A stretch of 64,000 bases of DNA from Okapia johnstoni (Eukaryota; Chordata; Mammalia; Artiodactyla; Giraffidae): positions 54,068,001 through 54,132,000 of the forward strand of contig CM044320.1 in the NCBI GenBank assembly GCA_024291935.2, read 5' to 3'. The notes beneath the pieces were generated by a model. The model was not told the DNA's origin, did no database searches, and saw nothing but the letters and a program-made list of their open reading frames with translations. The position numbers and the translations under genes are program-made. Below, in pieces: positions 1 through 11,034 of this stretch. Within the stretch, counting starts at the first letter, position 1; each line of letters starts with the position of its first letter.

Positions 1-17
1 TTTTCCCAAGGAAATGA
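1..17 (+). CDS. 3' end of an OR6C-type olfactory receptor gene (partial)
   Basis: Only the last codons are in the window: Phe-Pro-Arg-Lys followed by a TGA stop at 15-17. On its own this would mean nothing. The support is the flank: bases 18-435 match, as reverse complement, the sequence just downstream of the OR6C1-like gene at 42917-43855 and of the relic at 14270-14668. The alignment runs straight through the stop codon, where the intact gene ends Phe-Ser-Arg-Lys-stop. So a plus-strand OR6C1-like receptor gene, or its remains, most likely lies just left of the window. Whether it is intact cannot be seen. Confidence 0.7.
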
Positions 18-435
18 AAAAATAAAAGTCCTGCTGTATAAATTAGAGGTGTAACAAAGAGCAATCAAATAAAAATCAGAGCTTTTCAAAATCTATTGAT
101 TTTCACATAATTTCCCTAGAAGTGTTTTTCATTGCTCATACTTTTATTGCTAGCATCTTACCAAAGATACTGTATACATTATTCCCATTCTAATTCCCAT
201 CATTCTCTCATGTATTTCCCTTCCTTCGGATCATCACTCCACTCTGTAACCTTGGACTGACTTAATTTCCCTTTTTGAAATGTTTTTTAATTCCATGTTT
301 TCACAATATTTCTTAGAAAATTAAGGGCAGACAGAAATAGGCAGAGCAGCAGCACCTGAGAGAGACCTGTGTTTTAATTTCACCAGGAAACATTCTTTCT
401 AGAAATTTAGGAAATATTAAATCATCTTAAGCACT
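1..435 (-). repeat. Inverted copy of the OR6C1-like 3' flank (segment D)
   Basis: The reverse complement of this stretch aligns with 13640-14290 (segment A) and 42300-42920 (segment B). Shared blocks include the stretch with ctctgcct and ttctgtctg, the run gaaatattgtg, and the block before the receptor stop. A and B carry a Bov-tA SINE in this flank (13806-14032 and 42460-42691); this copy lacks it, so the SINE entered the A/B lineage after D split off, or was lost here. The homology stops at about 435, where an antisense L1 begins. Confidence 0.8.
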
Positions 436-807
436 ATTTTTTCATTTTTTTTAATTGGAGGATAATTGTTTAACAATGTTGTCTTGGTTTCTGCCATACA
501 TTAACATGAATCAGTCATAAGTATCCATATGTCTCCTCCTTCTTGAACTTCACTCCCACCTCCTACCCCAGTCCACACCTCTCCATTGTCACAGAGCCCT
601 GGGTTAAGTTCCCTGTGTTATACAGCATCCTCTCATTGGCTACTTATTTTGCATATGTAATGTACAAGTTTCAATGCTATTCTCTCAATTCATCCCACCT
701 TCTCCCAACCCCCACTGCCACTATGCTCACAAGTCTGTTCTCTATGTCTGTGTCTCTAATGCTGCCCTGGAAATAGGTTCATCAGTACCATTTTTCTAGA
801 TTCCATA
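436..807 (-). mobile_element. L1 3' end, antisense (left part, split by BovB)
   Basis: A T-rich start (the poly-A tail read backwards) is followed by the ruminant L1 3' untranslated region in reverse orientation, with the landmark 'aacatgaatcag' and the CT-rich block after it. The element is cut at about 807 by the BovB insertion and resumes at 3573. Confidence 0.85.
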
Positions 808-3572
808 TTGAACATTGACATTTTAGCAATCAGCAAATTAAAATGGACAAGAATGGGTGAATTTAACTCAGATGACCATTATATCTACTACTGTGGACAA
901 GAATCCTTTAAAAGAAATGAAGTAGCCCTCATAGTCAACAAAAGAGTCTGAAATGCAGTACTTGGATGCAATCTCAAAAATGACAGAATGATCTCTGTTT
1001 GTTTCCAAGGCAAGCCATTCAATATCAGAGTAATTCAAGTCTATGCCCCGACAAGTAATGCTGAAAAAGCTGAGGTTGAACAGTTCTATAACTTCTAGAA
1101 CTAACACCCAAGAAAGATGTCCTTTTCATCATAGGGGACTTGAATGGAAAAGTAGGAAGTCAAGAAATACCTGGAGTAATAGGCAAATTTGGCCTTAGAC
1201 TACAAAATGATGCAGGGCAAAGGCTAATAGAGTTTTGCTGAGAGAACACTCTGGTCATTGCAAACACTGTATTCCAATAAAACAAGAGAAGACTCTACAC
1301 ATAGACATAAGCAGATGGTTAACACTGAAATCAGATTGATTATATTCTATGCAGCCAAAAATGGAGAAGCTCTATACAGTCAGCAAAACAAGACCAGGAG
1401 CTGACTGTGGCTCAGGTCATGAACGCCTGATTGCCAAATTCAGACTTAAACTGAAGAAAGTAGGGGAAATCACTAGAGCATTCAGGTATGATCTAAGTCA
1501 AATCCCTTGCAATTATACAGTGGAAGTGACAAATAGATTCAAGAATTAGATCATGTAAACAGAGTGCCTGAAGAACTATAGATTCAAGGAATTAGATCAG
1601 ATAAACAGAGTGCCTGAAGAACTATGGGCGGAGGTTCATGACATTCTACAGGAGGCAGTGATCAAGACCATCTCCAAGAAAAAGAAATGCAAAAAGGCAA
1701 AATGGTTGTCTGAGGAGGCATACAAATAGCTGAGAAAAGTAGAGAAGCAAAAAGCAAAGTAAAAAGGAAAGATATACCCATTTGAATGCAGAGTTCCAAA
1801 GAATAGTAAAGAGTGAAAAGAAAGGCTCCCTCAGTGACCAACGCAAAGAAGTAGAGGAAAACAATAGAAAGGGAAAGACTAGAGATCTCTTCAAGAAAAT
1901 TAGAGATGCCAAGGGAACATTTCTTGCAAAGATGTGCTCAATAAAGGACAGACATGGTATGGACCTAACATAAGCAGAAGATATTAAGAAGAGGTGGCAA
2001 GAACACACAGAAGAACTATACAAAAAAGATCTTCATGACCCAGATAATCACGATGGTGTGATCACTCAGCTAGAGCCAGACATCCTGGAATGCGAAGTCA
2101 AGTGGGCCTTAGGAAGCATCACTACAAACAAAGCTAGTGGAGGTGATGGAATTCCAGTTGAGCTATTTCAAATCTTAAAAGGTGATACTGTGAAAGCACT
2201 CAGCAGTGCTGAGTGTGGAAAACTCAGCAGTGGCCACAGCACTGGAAATGGTCAGTTTTCATTCCAACCCCAAAGAAAGGTAATGTCAAAGAACGCTCAA
2301 ACTACCACACAATTGCACTCATCTCACACGTTAGCAAAGTAATGCTCAAAATCCTCCTAGCCAAGCTTCAACAGTACATGAATCATGAGCTTTCAGATGT
2401 TCAAGGTGGATTTAGAGAAGACAGAGGAACCAGAGATCAAATTGCCAACATCCTTTGAGTCATCAAAAATGCAAGAGAATACCAGAAAACATCTACTTCT
2501 GCTTTATTGACTATGCCAAAACCTTTGACCTTGTAGATCACAACAAACTGTGGAAAATTCTTAAACAAATGGGAATACCAGACCACCTGACCTGCCTCCT
2601 GAGAAATTTGTATGCAGGTCAGGAAGCAACCGTTAGAGCCAGACATGGAACAGCAGAGTGGTTGCAAATTGAGAAAGGAGTTCGTCAAGGCTGTATATTG
2701 TCATTCTGCTTATTTAACTTATATGCAGTTTACATCATGAGAAACGCTGGACTGGATGAAGCACAAGCTGGAATCAAGATTGCCAGGAGATATATCAATA
2801 ACCTCAGATATGCAGATGACACCACCCTTATGGCAGAAAGCAAAGAGGAATGAAGAGCTTCTTGATTAAAGTGAAAGAGGAGAGTGAAAAAGTTGGCTTA
2901 AAATTCAACATTCAGAAAACTAAAATCATGGCATCCGGTCCCATCACTTCATGGCAAATAGACGGGGAAACAATGGAAACAGTGATGGATTTCATTTTGG
3001 GGGGCTCCAAAATCACTGCAGATGGTGACAGAAACCATGAAATTAAAAGATGCCCACCCCTTGGAAGGAAAGTTATGACCAACCTAGAGAGCATATTAAA
3101 AAGCAGAGACATTACTTTGCCAACAAAAGTCCATTTAGTCAAAGCTATGGTTTTTCCAGTAGTCATGTATGGATGCGAGAGTTGGAGTATAAAGAAAGCT
3201 GAGTGCCAAAAAATTGGTGCTTTTGAACTGTGGTGTTGGAGAAGACTCTTGAGAGTCCCTTGGACTACAAGGAGATCCAACCAGTCCGTCCTAAAGGAAA
3301 TCAATCCTTAATATTCATTGGAAGGACTGATGCTGAAGCTGAAAGTCCAATGCTTTGGCCACCTGATGCAAAGAGCTGACTCATTTGAGAAGACTCTGAT
3401 GCTGGGAAAGATTGAGGGCAGGAGGAGAAACAGATGACTGAGGATGAGAGGGTTGGATGGCATCACTGACTCAATGTCCATTGAGTTGGTGATGGACAGG
3501 GAGGCCTAGCATGGTGCATTCCATGGGGTCTCAAAGTGTCAGATATGACTGAGCGATTGAACTGAACTGATA
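808..3572 (+). mobile_element. BovB (RTE) LINE, nearly full length, decayed
   Basis: The order of coding fragments is that of BovB: an apurinic-endonuclease-like N-terminal part (about 850-1350), a linker region, then reverse transcriptase with the Tyr-Ala-Asp-Asp catalytic motif (in the frame 2455-2853) and a C-terminal part (2850-3311). The reading frame is broken by many stops and frameshifts, so the copy cannot code for a working enzyme. It ends with the typical tail of ACTGA-type repeats at about 3572. At about 2.77 kb it is close to the family's 3.2 kb. It sits inside an older antisense L1, whose sequence continues on both sides. Confidence 0.9.
1535..1625 (+). repeat. 45/46-bp tandem duplication inside BovB
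   Basis: The unit beginning agattcaag and ending gaagaactat occurs at 1535-1579 and again at 1580-1625, with one added base and one substitution in the second copy. Other BovB copies in the window (for example near 44,895-44,940) have the unit once, so this is a local duplication in this copy. Confidence 0.85.
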
Positions 3573-4330
3573 TGTATGCATTAATATACAACATTTATTG
3601 TTCTCTTTCTGACTTACTTCACTCTGTATAACAGGCTCTAGGTTCATGCATCTCACTACAACGGACACAAATTTGTTCCATTATGTGGATGCTTGGTTTG
3701 TTATGAACCAGTTTATAATCCAGGGTATGGTTGTGCATGTGTGCTCAGTAGGGGCCAACTCTTTGTGACCCTATGACAGCCTTCTCTGTGCATGTGCTTA
3801 ACACAACTTCTTTATCCATTCATCTGTCAATGGACATCAAGTTTGCTTCCATGTCCTGGCTATTGTGAATTTTGCTGCAATGAACATTAGGGTACATGTG
3901 TCTTTTAGAACTGTGATTTTGATACATTGATTCTTCCAATCCAAGAATTAGTATATCTCTCCGTCTGTTCATGTCATCTTTGATTTATTTCATCAGTGTC
4001 TTATCGTTTCCTGTATACAGCTCTTTTGTGCATTTATTCCTAGATATTTTGTTCTTTTTGTTGCTTGGTGAATGTGGTTGATTCCTTAATTTCTCTTTCG
4101 GATTTTTGTTGCTAGTGTATAGGAATTCAAGGGATTTCTGTGTATTGATTTTGTATCCTGCAACCTTACTAAACTCACTGATTAGCTCTACTCATTTTCT
4201 GATAGTATTTTTAGGGTTTTCTTTGTATAGTATCATGTTGTCTCCAGTGAAACTTTAACTTCTTCTTTTCCAATCTGAATCCCTTTTCTTTCTTGTCCTT
4301 GTCTATTGCCAATTAAATTTAATTCCAGTT
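3573..4330 (-). mobile_element. L1 3' UTR and ORF2 C-terminus, antisense (right part)
   Basis: The L1 interrupted at 807 resumes with 'gacttacttcactctgtata', then the region coding the ORF2 C-terminus (antisense), and further ORF2 sequence to about 4330. Compared with the L1 at 24235-26690 a block between about 3900 and 3930 is missing, so there is an internal deletion. A short SINE piece is embedded at 3722-3795. Confidence 0.8.
3722..3795 (-). mobile_element. Bov-tA SINE fragment, antisense
   Basis: The stretch with 'ccaactctttgtgaccc' is the reverse complement of the 3' part of Bov-tA. It interrupts the antisense L1. Together with the adjoining L1 sequence, its junction resembles the SINE-L1 junction near 52,050 in the opposite orientation. 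Confidence 0.65.
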
Positions 4331-4454
4331 TTTACCTTTTCATCATGGCTGTGAAATGAGAACAATCATATAAAATATTTCCAAATGAAAAGTAAGGTAA
4401 AAATTTCTTCAAGAGAAAAACAATTATAGTTACCTCAGAAAGTTGTTTAAGAAA

Positions 4455-4955
4455 AACTATAATGAATCTAGATAGTATTAAAAAGCAGAGACATTATTTT
4501 GCAAACAAAGATCCATATAGTGAAAGCTGTTTTCTCCGGTACTTATGTATGAGTGTGATAGTTGGACCATAAAGAAGGCTGAGCACACAAGAATTGATGC
4601 TTTTAGACTGTGCTGCTAGAGAAGACTCTGGAGAGTCCTTTAGACTGCAAGATCACGCCAGTCAATCCTACAGGAAATCAGTATTCATTGGAAGGACTGA
4701 TGCTGAGGTTGAAGCTCCAAAATTTTGGCAACCTGAGGCAGAGAGCCAACTCACTGGAAAAGACCATCATGCTGGGAAAAATTGAGGGTAGGAGGATAAG
4801 AGAGCAACAGAGGATGAGATGGTTGGACGGCATCACCAGATCACGGACATGAGTTTGAGCAAACTCAGGAAGACAGTGAAGGACAGGGAAGCCTGGTATG
4901 CTGCAGTCCATGGGAACAGAATCAGACATGAATGAGTGACTGAACAATGACATGA
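4455..4955 (+). mobile_element. BovB 3' fragment
   Basis: About 500 bases matching the last part of BovB: the region after the reverse transcriptase with 'ttggaccataaagaa', then 'agactctggagagtcc', then the 3' tail ending near 'gtgactgaacaatgac'. It has no continuous frame. It is 5' truncated, the usual fate of LINE copies. Confidence 0.85.
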
Positions 4956-5573
4956 AGCTGTTGGAAAGATTCAATGAGCCAATATAAAGAGAACAATTAG
5001 AATAGGTCTGGAATATATTAATTGCTGACAAAAATTAATCTCAACCCTCCTCTTTCTTCTCTTTCTCCTCATTATTATAAAAGTATTATTAATAGTAAAA
5101 AGAGTTCAATATACTTGAATTTCTAATCTTTTAAAAATATTTGAATAGATATTTATATTGTACTTCCAACACTTTAGTGATTGTCATTGTTTGATTTCAT
5201 GAAAATTACAAATAGAATAAAATTTCTTAGTAATGTCATTTCTATTACCTGGTAAAATGAAAATTTCAGAAAACCACATCAACCCTCACACTGTTTTCAT
5301 CAAATGGCCTGTGCATCTTCAAAAATAAGATTTCTACTCAAAATTGTAACATTTACCTGAGTGTTTTGCTTTATTCAAGTATATTTGAATTAAAAAAATT
5401 ACAGAAAATTCTGAAACAATATTCAGCTTTAACCAGTTTATTGAGATGAGTGTAGAGAAAATTTGAATATGGAAATAAATGAAAAAAGAATCATACATTG
5501 TACTGAAAGAGTTTTTGACAGATTATGAGTAATAGAAAGTATTAACAAGAACTTTATTCTTCTAATGATACAA
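4956..5573. other. AT-rich sequence, no gene seen
   Basis: Between the BovB fragment and the stop codon of the receptor gene I see no open frame of note and no repeat I recognise. It should hold the 3' UTR of the minus-strand receptor at 5574-6518. AATAAA on the minus strand occurs as TTTATT at about 5550, close to the stop. Confidence 0.5.
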
Positions 5574-6518
5574 TCACTTGCATTTACTGGAGAAAAAGAT
5601 AACCTTTTGGATGGTCTCCAAGAAGGCTTGCTTCACTTGCTGGTTCCTCAGTGAATATATAAACGGATTCATCATAGGAGGAACAGAAGTATTCATAATA
5701 GCAACTCCTTTGTTCAAGGATGCCTTTTCTTTTGCTGAAGGGTTGGCATACATGAATATACAGCTTCCATAAGAGATGGAAATGACAATCATGTGAGAGG
5801 AGCATGTAGAAAATGCCTTTTTTCTCTGACTGGCAGAAGGCAGTCTCAGAATTGTCTTGATGATGAACATGTAGGATAGAATTATTAATGCCAAAGTAAA
5901 AAGCAGAATCACTATTGCAGAGTAAAAACCAATCACTTCAAGGAGCCATGTGTCTGAGCAGGATAGTTGCAAGAGGGGGAAATAGTCACAAGCAAAGTGA
6001 TCAATGATATTAGAACCACAGTAATCTAACTGGAGAAAAAGAATAACAGGTGGGAAGATGTTTAAGAAACCTGCCAGCCAAGCACAAAAGACAAGCAATA
6101 CACAGACTCGGTTGTTCATGATGGTTGTGTAATGCAGGGGTTTGCAGATAGCTACATAGCGATCATAGGACATGGCAGTTAGAAGATAAAATTCAGTGAT
6201 ACCCAAGAAGATGAAGAAAAACAACTGAGCTGTACAACTGTTGTATGAAATCGTTTTGTCCCTGGTGATAATTGTGCCCAGAAATCTAGGAATACAGACA
6301 GTTGTAAAGGAAATTTCTAATATAGAGAAGTTCCTGAGGAAAAAATACATAGGTGTCTGTAGATGGGAGTCCACCAAGGTGAGAATGATGATGGTCAAAT
6401 TTCCAGTGACACTTAATATATATGTGATGATTAAAAAGAGAAAAGTCACAACCTGAAGCTCTGGGTCATCTGATAGCCCCAGAAGAATGAATTCTGTGGG
6501 TCTTGTGTGGTTTTTCAT
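5574..6518 (-). CDS. Olfactory receptor, family 6 subfamily C-like, intact
   Basis: A 314-residue class A GPCR of the olfactory sensory neuron membrane (cilia), expected to signal through G-olf; the ligand cannot be told. Family landmarks are in order: an N-glycosylation site at Asn3 (NHT), the TM1 'GNLT' at 39-42, 'TPMYFFLRN' at 55-63, the ECL1 Cys95, '[10 protein letters not shown]' at 116-125 (TM3 end), Cys167/177/187 in ECL2, 'FSTCSSHM' at 236-243 (TM6) and 'NPFIYSLRN' at 284-292 (TM7). The length is normal for OR6C. An open frame extends 56 codons further upstream, but the start at 6516-6518 is chosen because all OR6C proteins begin within a few residues of the NHT site. Two substitutions are slightly unusual: Pro280 and the Lys-Cys-Lys C-terminus. 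It most resembles the OR6C3-like group; I do not assign a specific orthologue. Confidence 0.93.
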   Translation of the reverse strand: MKNHTRPTEFILLGLSDDPELQVVTFLFLIITYILSVTGNLTIIILTLVDSHLQTPMYFFLRNFSILEISFTTVCIPRFLGTIITRDKTISYNSCTAQLFFFIFLGITEFYLLTAMSYDRYVAICKPLHYTTIMNNRVCVLLVFCAWLAGFLNIFPPVILFLQLDYCGSNIIDHFACDYFPLLQLSCSDTWLLEVIGFYSAIVILLFTLALIILSYMFIIKTILRLPSASQRKKAFSTCSSHMIVISISYGSCIFMYANPSAKEKASLNKGVAIMNTSVPPMMNPFIYSLRNQQVKQAFLETIQKVIFFSSKCK

Positions 6519-6984
6519 TGCTGATCCTTTCCCCCCATTCATACAGAAAATGGATGTGTTTCCTACAAGAAATAAAAAGTTAAAATACATTTGAGGATAG
6601 AATACGAAGTTTTTAAAGTATCCTTCAAGATGATAATGAATGAAATTTAAAACATGTTCACCTACAGAACTCTCTCCAATTTCCATTCAACTTTTCATTC
6701 TAGTAAGACATATTATTATCTGAAGTTCAATAATATTTTTTCTTCAAAATACATTATCATAGACTATGGATAAAATAAAACTCATATGATAACACTTACA
6801 TAAGGCTTTTTTCTCTAATAATTTTTAGTTGTTTCAAGTTATTCTTTAAAATATTTAGCTTCCTTTGTAAAACATACAGAAATATTTTAATTGATTCTTC
6901 TGCTTTCTCAGTATTATAAAAACCAGTATAGTTTGCATTTTAATCTAAATAGAGAGTTTGAAAGCGTACAGAGTTTATGTATGC
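6519..6984. other. 5' flank of the OR6C gene, AT-rich
   Basis: This holds the upstream side of the receptor exon. On the minus strand a weak AG acceptor sits a few bases before the start codon (CAG-CA-ATG), but there is a G-run before it rather than a clean pyrimidine tract, so the splice site is uncertain. Nothing else is recognisable before the BovB fragment at about 6985. Confidence 0.4.
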
Positions 6985-7928
6985 CTACATAATAAAGATT
7001 GCTGGGAGAAATATCAATTGCCTCAGATATGCAGATAATACCACATTAATGGCAGAAAGTGAAGAGGAATAAATAGTCTCTTAATGAAAGTGAAAGAGGG
7101 CAGTGAAAAAGCTGGCTTAAAACTCAACATTCAAAAAACTAAGATCATGGCATCTGGTCCCATCACTTCATGGCAAGTAGAAGGGGAAAAAATGGAAACA
7201 GTGGCAGATTTTTGTTTCTTGGGTTCTAAAATCACTGCAGATGGTAACTGCAGCCATGAGATTAAAAGGTGCTTGCTCCTTGGAAGAAAAGCTATTATGA
7301 ACCTAGACAGCATATTAAAAAGCAGAAACATCACTTTGCTGGCAAAGGTCCAAGCAGTCAAAGCTGTGGTTTTCCAGTAGTCATGTACAGATGTGAGAGT
7401 TGGACCATAAAGAAGGCTTAGGAGCCAAAGAATCGATGTCTTTGAACTGTGGTGTTAGAGAATTGGACCATAAAGAAGGCTTAGGAGCCAAAGAATCGAT
7501 GTCTTTGAACTGTGGTGTTAGAGAATTGGACCATAAAGAAGGCTTAGGAGCCAAAGAATCGATGTCTTTGAACTGTGGTGTTAGAGAAGACTCTTGAGTC
7601 CCTTGGATAGAAAGGAGATGAAACCAGTCAATCCTAAAGGAAATCAACCCTGAATATTCACTGGACAGACTGATGCTGAAACTGAAGCTCCAATAATTTG
7701 GCCTGATGGGAAGAGCTGACTCACTTTAAAAGACCTTGATGCAGGGAAGGATTGAGGGCTGAGGAGAAGGCGAAAACAGAAAATGAGATACCTTCATGGC
7801 ATCATCAACTCAGTGGACATGAGTTTGAGCAAACTCTGGGAGACAGTGGACAGGGAACACTGGCATGCTGCAGTTCATGGGTCACAAAGAGTCAGACACG
7901 ACGAACCACCTGAGCAACAACAACACAA
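6985..7928 (+). mobile_element. BovB 3' fragment with internal triplication
   Basis: It begins just before the reverse-transcriptase Tyr-Ala-Asp region ('cagatatgcagataat') and runs to the 3' tail ('gagcaacaacaacac'). The segment 7084-7380 still reads 98 residues of the post-RT domain. The copy carries a 63-bp unit three times in tandem (7400-7588), expanding it by 126 bases. Confidence 0.88.
7400..7588 (+). repeat. Perfect 63-bp tandem repeat, 3 copies, inside BovB
   Basis: Units at 7400-7462, 7463-7525 and 7526-7588 are identical base for base. Each starts ttggaccataaagaagg and ends tggtgttagagaa. Other BovB copies in the window have this segment once. Because 63 is a multiple of three, open frames run through the array on both strands (65 residues plus, 88 residues minus), but these are by-products, not genes. 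Confidence 0.95.
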
Positions 7929-9168
7929 CATAGTAATATCTCACTTTAGAATATGGGTGTTTACCCATGGGAGTATATTGTGGGCACTCTCTTCCAAATT
8001 ACCTTTTTAAGGCTTTGGTTGATGCAATCCCTTCTTCCTTTCCTTATCAAAGACTAAAAGCACAAGAAAGGGTAACTTCTGCTACTAAAAGAAATAATTG
8101 CCTAGACACAGTTTAGTTCATACAATACACACCTGTTTTCTTTTGTTTTACAATTTTACTTTAGCAAATGAATGAGTAGATGGTCAAAACATTTACTGGG
8201 AAGCAGATATTCCTTTAAATAGGGAATGCCAATTTTATTGTTTTATTCCTATGAGAGAAAACCATTCATCTTAGGAAAAATCAATGAACAACTCAAGACT
8301 TATTGCTATGCTGCTTCTTTAGGACTCCATGAGTAGTTTTCTTGTTAGTAAACCACCATTTACTCTTTAATAAGAAAAATTTCCTAAATTCACAAACCCA
8401 TATGCAAATAATACTTAAAAACACATCATTGAGATATAATAATATGCATTAATAACATATAATAACAAATAATAACAAATTTTACTTACTTCCTGGTTTT
8501 TCTTGATGATTTAGTCTAAAATTTTATGGTCTGATCACTTCAATGATTATATAATTTCAGAGTTGATGAAGTGAGTTAGCAATTTATTTGGTTTCTATAA
8601 TACTCTGAAAACAAATATAGTGACTTAACTCTGCAATTGCTCTCAAGGATTATATTCTCATTGGGTTCAACTGGCAATATTTGACCACAACATCCTTCAT
8701 TCCTGATACTGCAAAATTTGGGGCACGTGTCACTATACCACAACTCATAATTGCTATTTGTCTCTTATACAAGCTCTGTGTAAAAACTCAGTTGCACTGG
8801 GTGGGTTAGTAAAACACTTCTTATATTTGCCCCTTTTCATATAATTAAAACACTACTTATTAAAACATTTCTTTGTATTAATGCACAGATTTTAAATGAT
8901 TATTTTCCAATTCTGTGATTATATATCCATGCAATTTGAGTAATATTTTTCTTAGGCTTCAGAGACTATTATATTTTCCTACAAATGCTGCTTTGAGAAA
9001 AAGAGATTTAGAAATTTCTTCTCCATGTAAGTCATACACACGGAATTGGATTTATCTTGTCTTTCCTGTTTTCTCAGGGGAATGTGTTAAGTAAACAGAG
9101 GGCTGATGAGGCATTATTAAAAGACACAGGTGAATCGGTTTTATAAGTATGAATAAGAAAATGTTTGG
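7929..9168. other. AT-rich intergenic sequence
   Basis: I see no gene and no repeat I can name. A low-complexity stretch with repeated ataacaaat motifs lies at about 8440-8480. Confidence 0.4.
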
Positions 9169-9502
9169 GCTTCCCTGGTGGTTCAGTGGTAAAGAATCCA
9201 CTTGCCAATGCTGGAGACACGGGTTTGATCCCTGATGTGGGAGGGTCCCACATGCCATGGAGCAACTAAGACAGTGTGCCACAAATATTGAGCCTGTGCT
9301 CTAGAGCCCGGAAACCACAATTACTGAGTACATATGCTGCAACTACTGACACCACTGCCACCTACAGCCTGTGCTCCACATGAAGAGAAGCCACAGCAAT
9401 GAGAATCTCACACACCATAAGTAGAGAGTAGCCCCCACCTGTCTCAACTAGAGAAAGCCGGTGCAGCCAAAAATAAATAATAAGTAAAATTATTTTAAAA
9501 AA
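9169..9502 (+). mobile_element. CHR-2-type tRNA-Glu SINE
   Basis: The tRNA-derived head (gggcttccctggtggttcag) is followed by the body with repeated 'caactactga' and 'agagaagccacagcaatgag', and an A-rich tail ending near 9502. This layout belongs to the CHR SINEs of whales, hippos and ruminants. Near-matching flanks aagaaaatgt (about 9156-9165) and aagaaagtgt (about 9503-9512) look like a slightly diverged target-site duplication. Confidence 0.8.
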
Positions 9503-9960
9503 GAAAGTGTCAAAAAGAAAAATGAGCTAAATGAGGTAACTTCATAAACAACACATCATATTGAGTGTGCAAAAATTTGATTTAGATTTGACTCTTTCAT
9601 TATTGTTTTTAAAGAGTCCACACTTTACCCCCAGAAATTCTGTCCTTTTCCTCAGGACAGTTACTGTGATTATTTCCCTTGAATTTTGACTTTGCATCAT
9701 AGAAATTGACCAACTTGACAAATCAGCCCCTCAACCTCACCCCTGAGAGGCAGTTGTTAAACATTTACTATTCTCTCATTTAGAAGATTTGTCAGTCATG
9801 TGGTGGATACTCAATAAATATTTCTGAATGAATAAATACGTTGAAATAATTTTGGTGTATAATCAATCTCCAGTACTCAATAAAATCTTAAAAATTGATT
9901 GTTAAAGAATCAATTTGAGAAACAAAATATGAAAAGAATCACTACTTGGATACAAAAAAC

Positions 9961-10074
9961 TTAGTCGCTCAGTTGTGTCCGACTCTTTGCAACCCCACAG
10001 ACTGTAGCTCACCAGGCTCCTCTGTCCATGGAATTCTCCAGGCAAGAATCCTGGAGTAGGTTGCCATTCCCTTC
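9961..10074 (-). mobile_element. Bov-tA-type SINE fragment, antisense
   Basis: Reverse complement of the 3' half of Bov-tA ('gtgtccgactctttgc', 'tctccaggcaagaatcctgg'). It marks the left edge of segment A. The matching edge of segment B, at about 39106, is also a SINE in the same orientation. Confidence 0.8.
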
Positions 10075-11034
10075 AAATATAAAGGCAAATCTCTCACCGT
10101 GGCAGATTTCAAACTACCAGTGAACAGCTGGGTCCTGTGATGTGGTCCGGACAGGCTCCAGCACACCACTGCTGGGAGCGAACCAGTTCATCTACAAAGT
10201 GGACAAAGATCCCTGCTTTCATGGGGTGAGGGATGTGAGAGAATGTAGACAGTAAGCATGAATGTAATTAACTAGTAAACTATATAGTATTTCATATGCT
10301 AATAATTATTTTGAAAAAGAAGAAAAAACTGAACTGCCTTGGAAGTTGGGAGCTAGTATAATTTTAAATAGTGTCAATAGGGTAGATTTTATTGAGGTGA
10401 TATTTGGACAGAGATCTGAAGGAGGGATGGGTGCTAACCATGTGATTATCTGGGAGAGGAGAGTTTCCAGTTTTAGAAGCATTTAGTGTAAATACAATAA
10501 GGTCCTAGAAGGAAAATCACGTTACTTGAAAAGAATGATTTGGGTTGTTTATTTTGTTTTCTCCTTTCTGATATTTTTCAATTTTTGTTGAACTAGTTCC
10601 CTGGATAGAATATACAGCAGAGTATTGAATAAAAACAGTTATAGTGGTCCTTCACATCTTATAATTGATTTTACCAAGACTATACCTACTATTTAAAACA
10701 TTAAAAATGATGTTTACTGTAAACTTTAAATTTTGAATATTTTCAAGTATACAATTGGATAGAGAACTAGAAAAATAGTTTCAAGTACAGATCAAGCAGA
10801 TTCAATAGATATGAAGGCTATTTTATATTGCTTTACCTGTTTTTTGAAAAATTTTTAAATATTTTGTTGTATTTTAAACCAGAACTTATACAGCAAACTT
10901 TTTCTTACCCGTATATTTTCAATATGAATTTCTAAAATACATATTTTGTTTTGCTTAACTCTGATGCAATTTCCAAGCTAGTTAAATTAGCAAAATGTCT
11001 TTGGTATGATTTATCACCTTGCACACACTTGCGC
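10075..11034. other. Unique part of segment A, no gene
   Basis: AT-rich sequence that aligns with about 39,234-40,214. No open frame is conserved between the two copies, which argues against a hidden gene. Confidence 0.5.

Noticed and set aside
6519..6686. In-frame extension of the receptor at 5574-6518 by 56 codons
   Set aside because: The added part has no similarity to OR N-termini, and the family start with its NHT glycosylation site lies at 6518. The open frame is chance.
7400..7588. CRISPR-like array
   Set aside because: Units are directly adjacent without spacers, and the genome is a mammal's.
7381..7647. 88-residue and 65-residue frames with internal protein repeats
   Set aside because: They are read through the 63-bp array in BovB on both strands. 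Repeated peptide units result from the DNA repeat.
9169..9260. tRNA gene
   Set aside because: The tRNA-like heads of CHR and Bov-tA SINEs carry box A and B remnants, but are followed by SINE bodies and do not fold as tRNAs.
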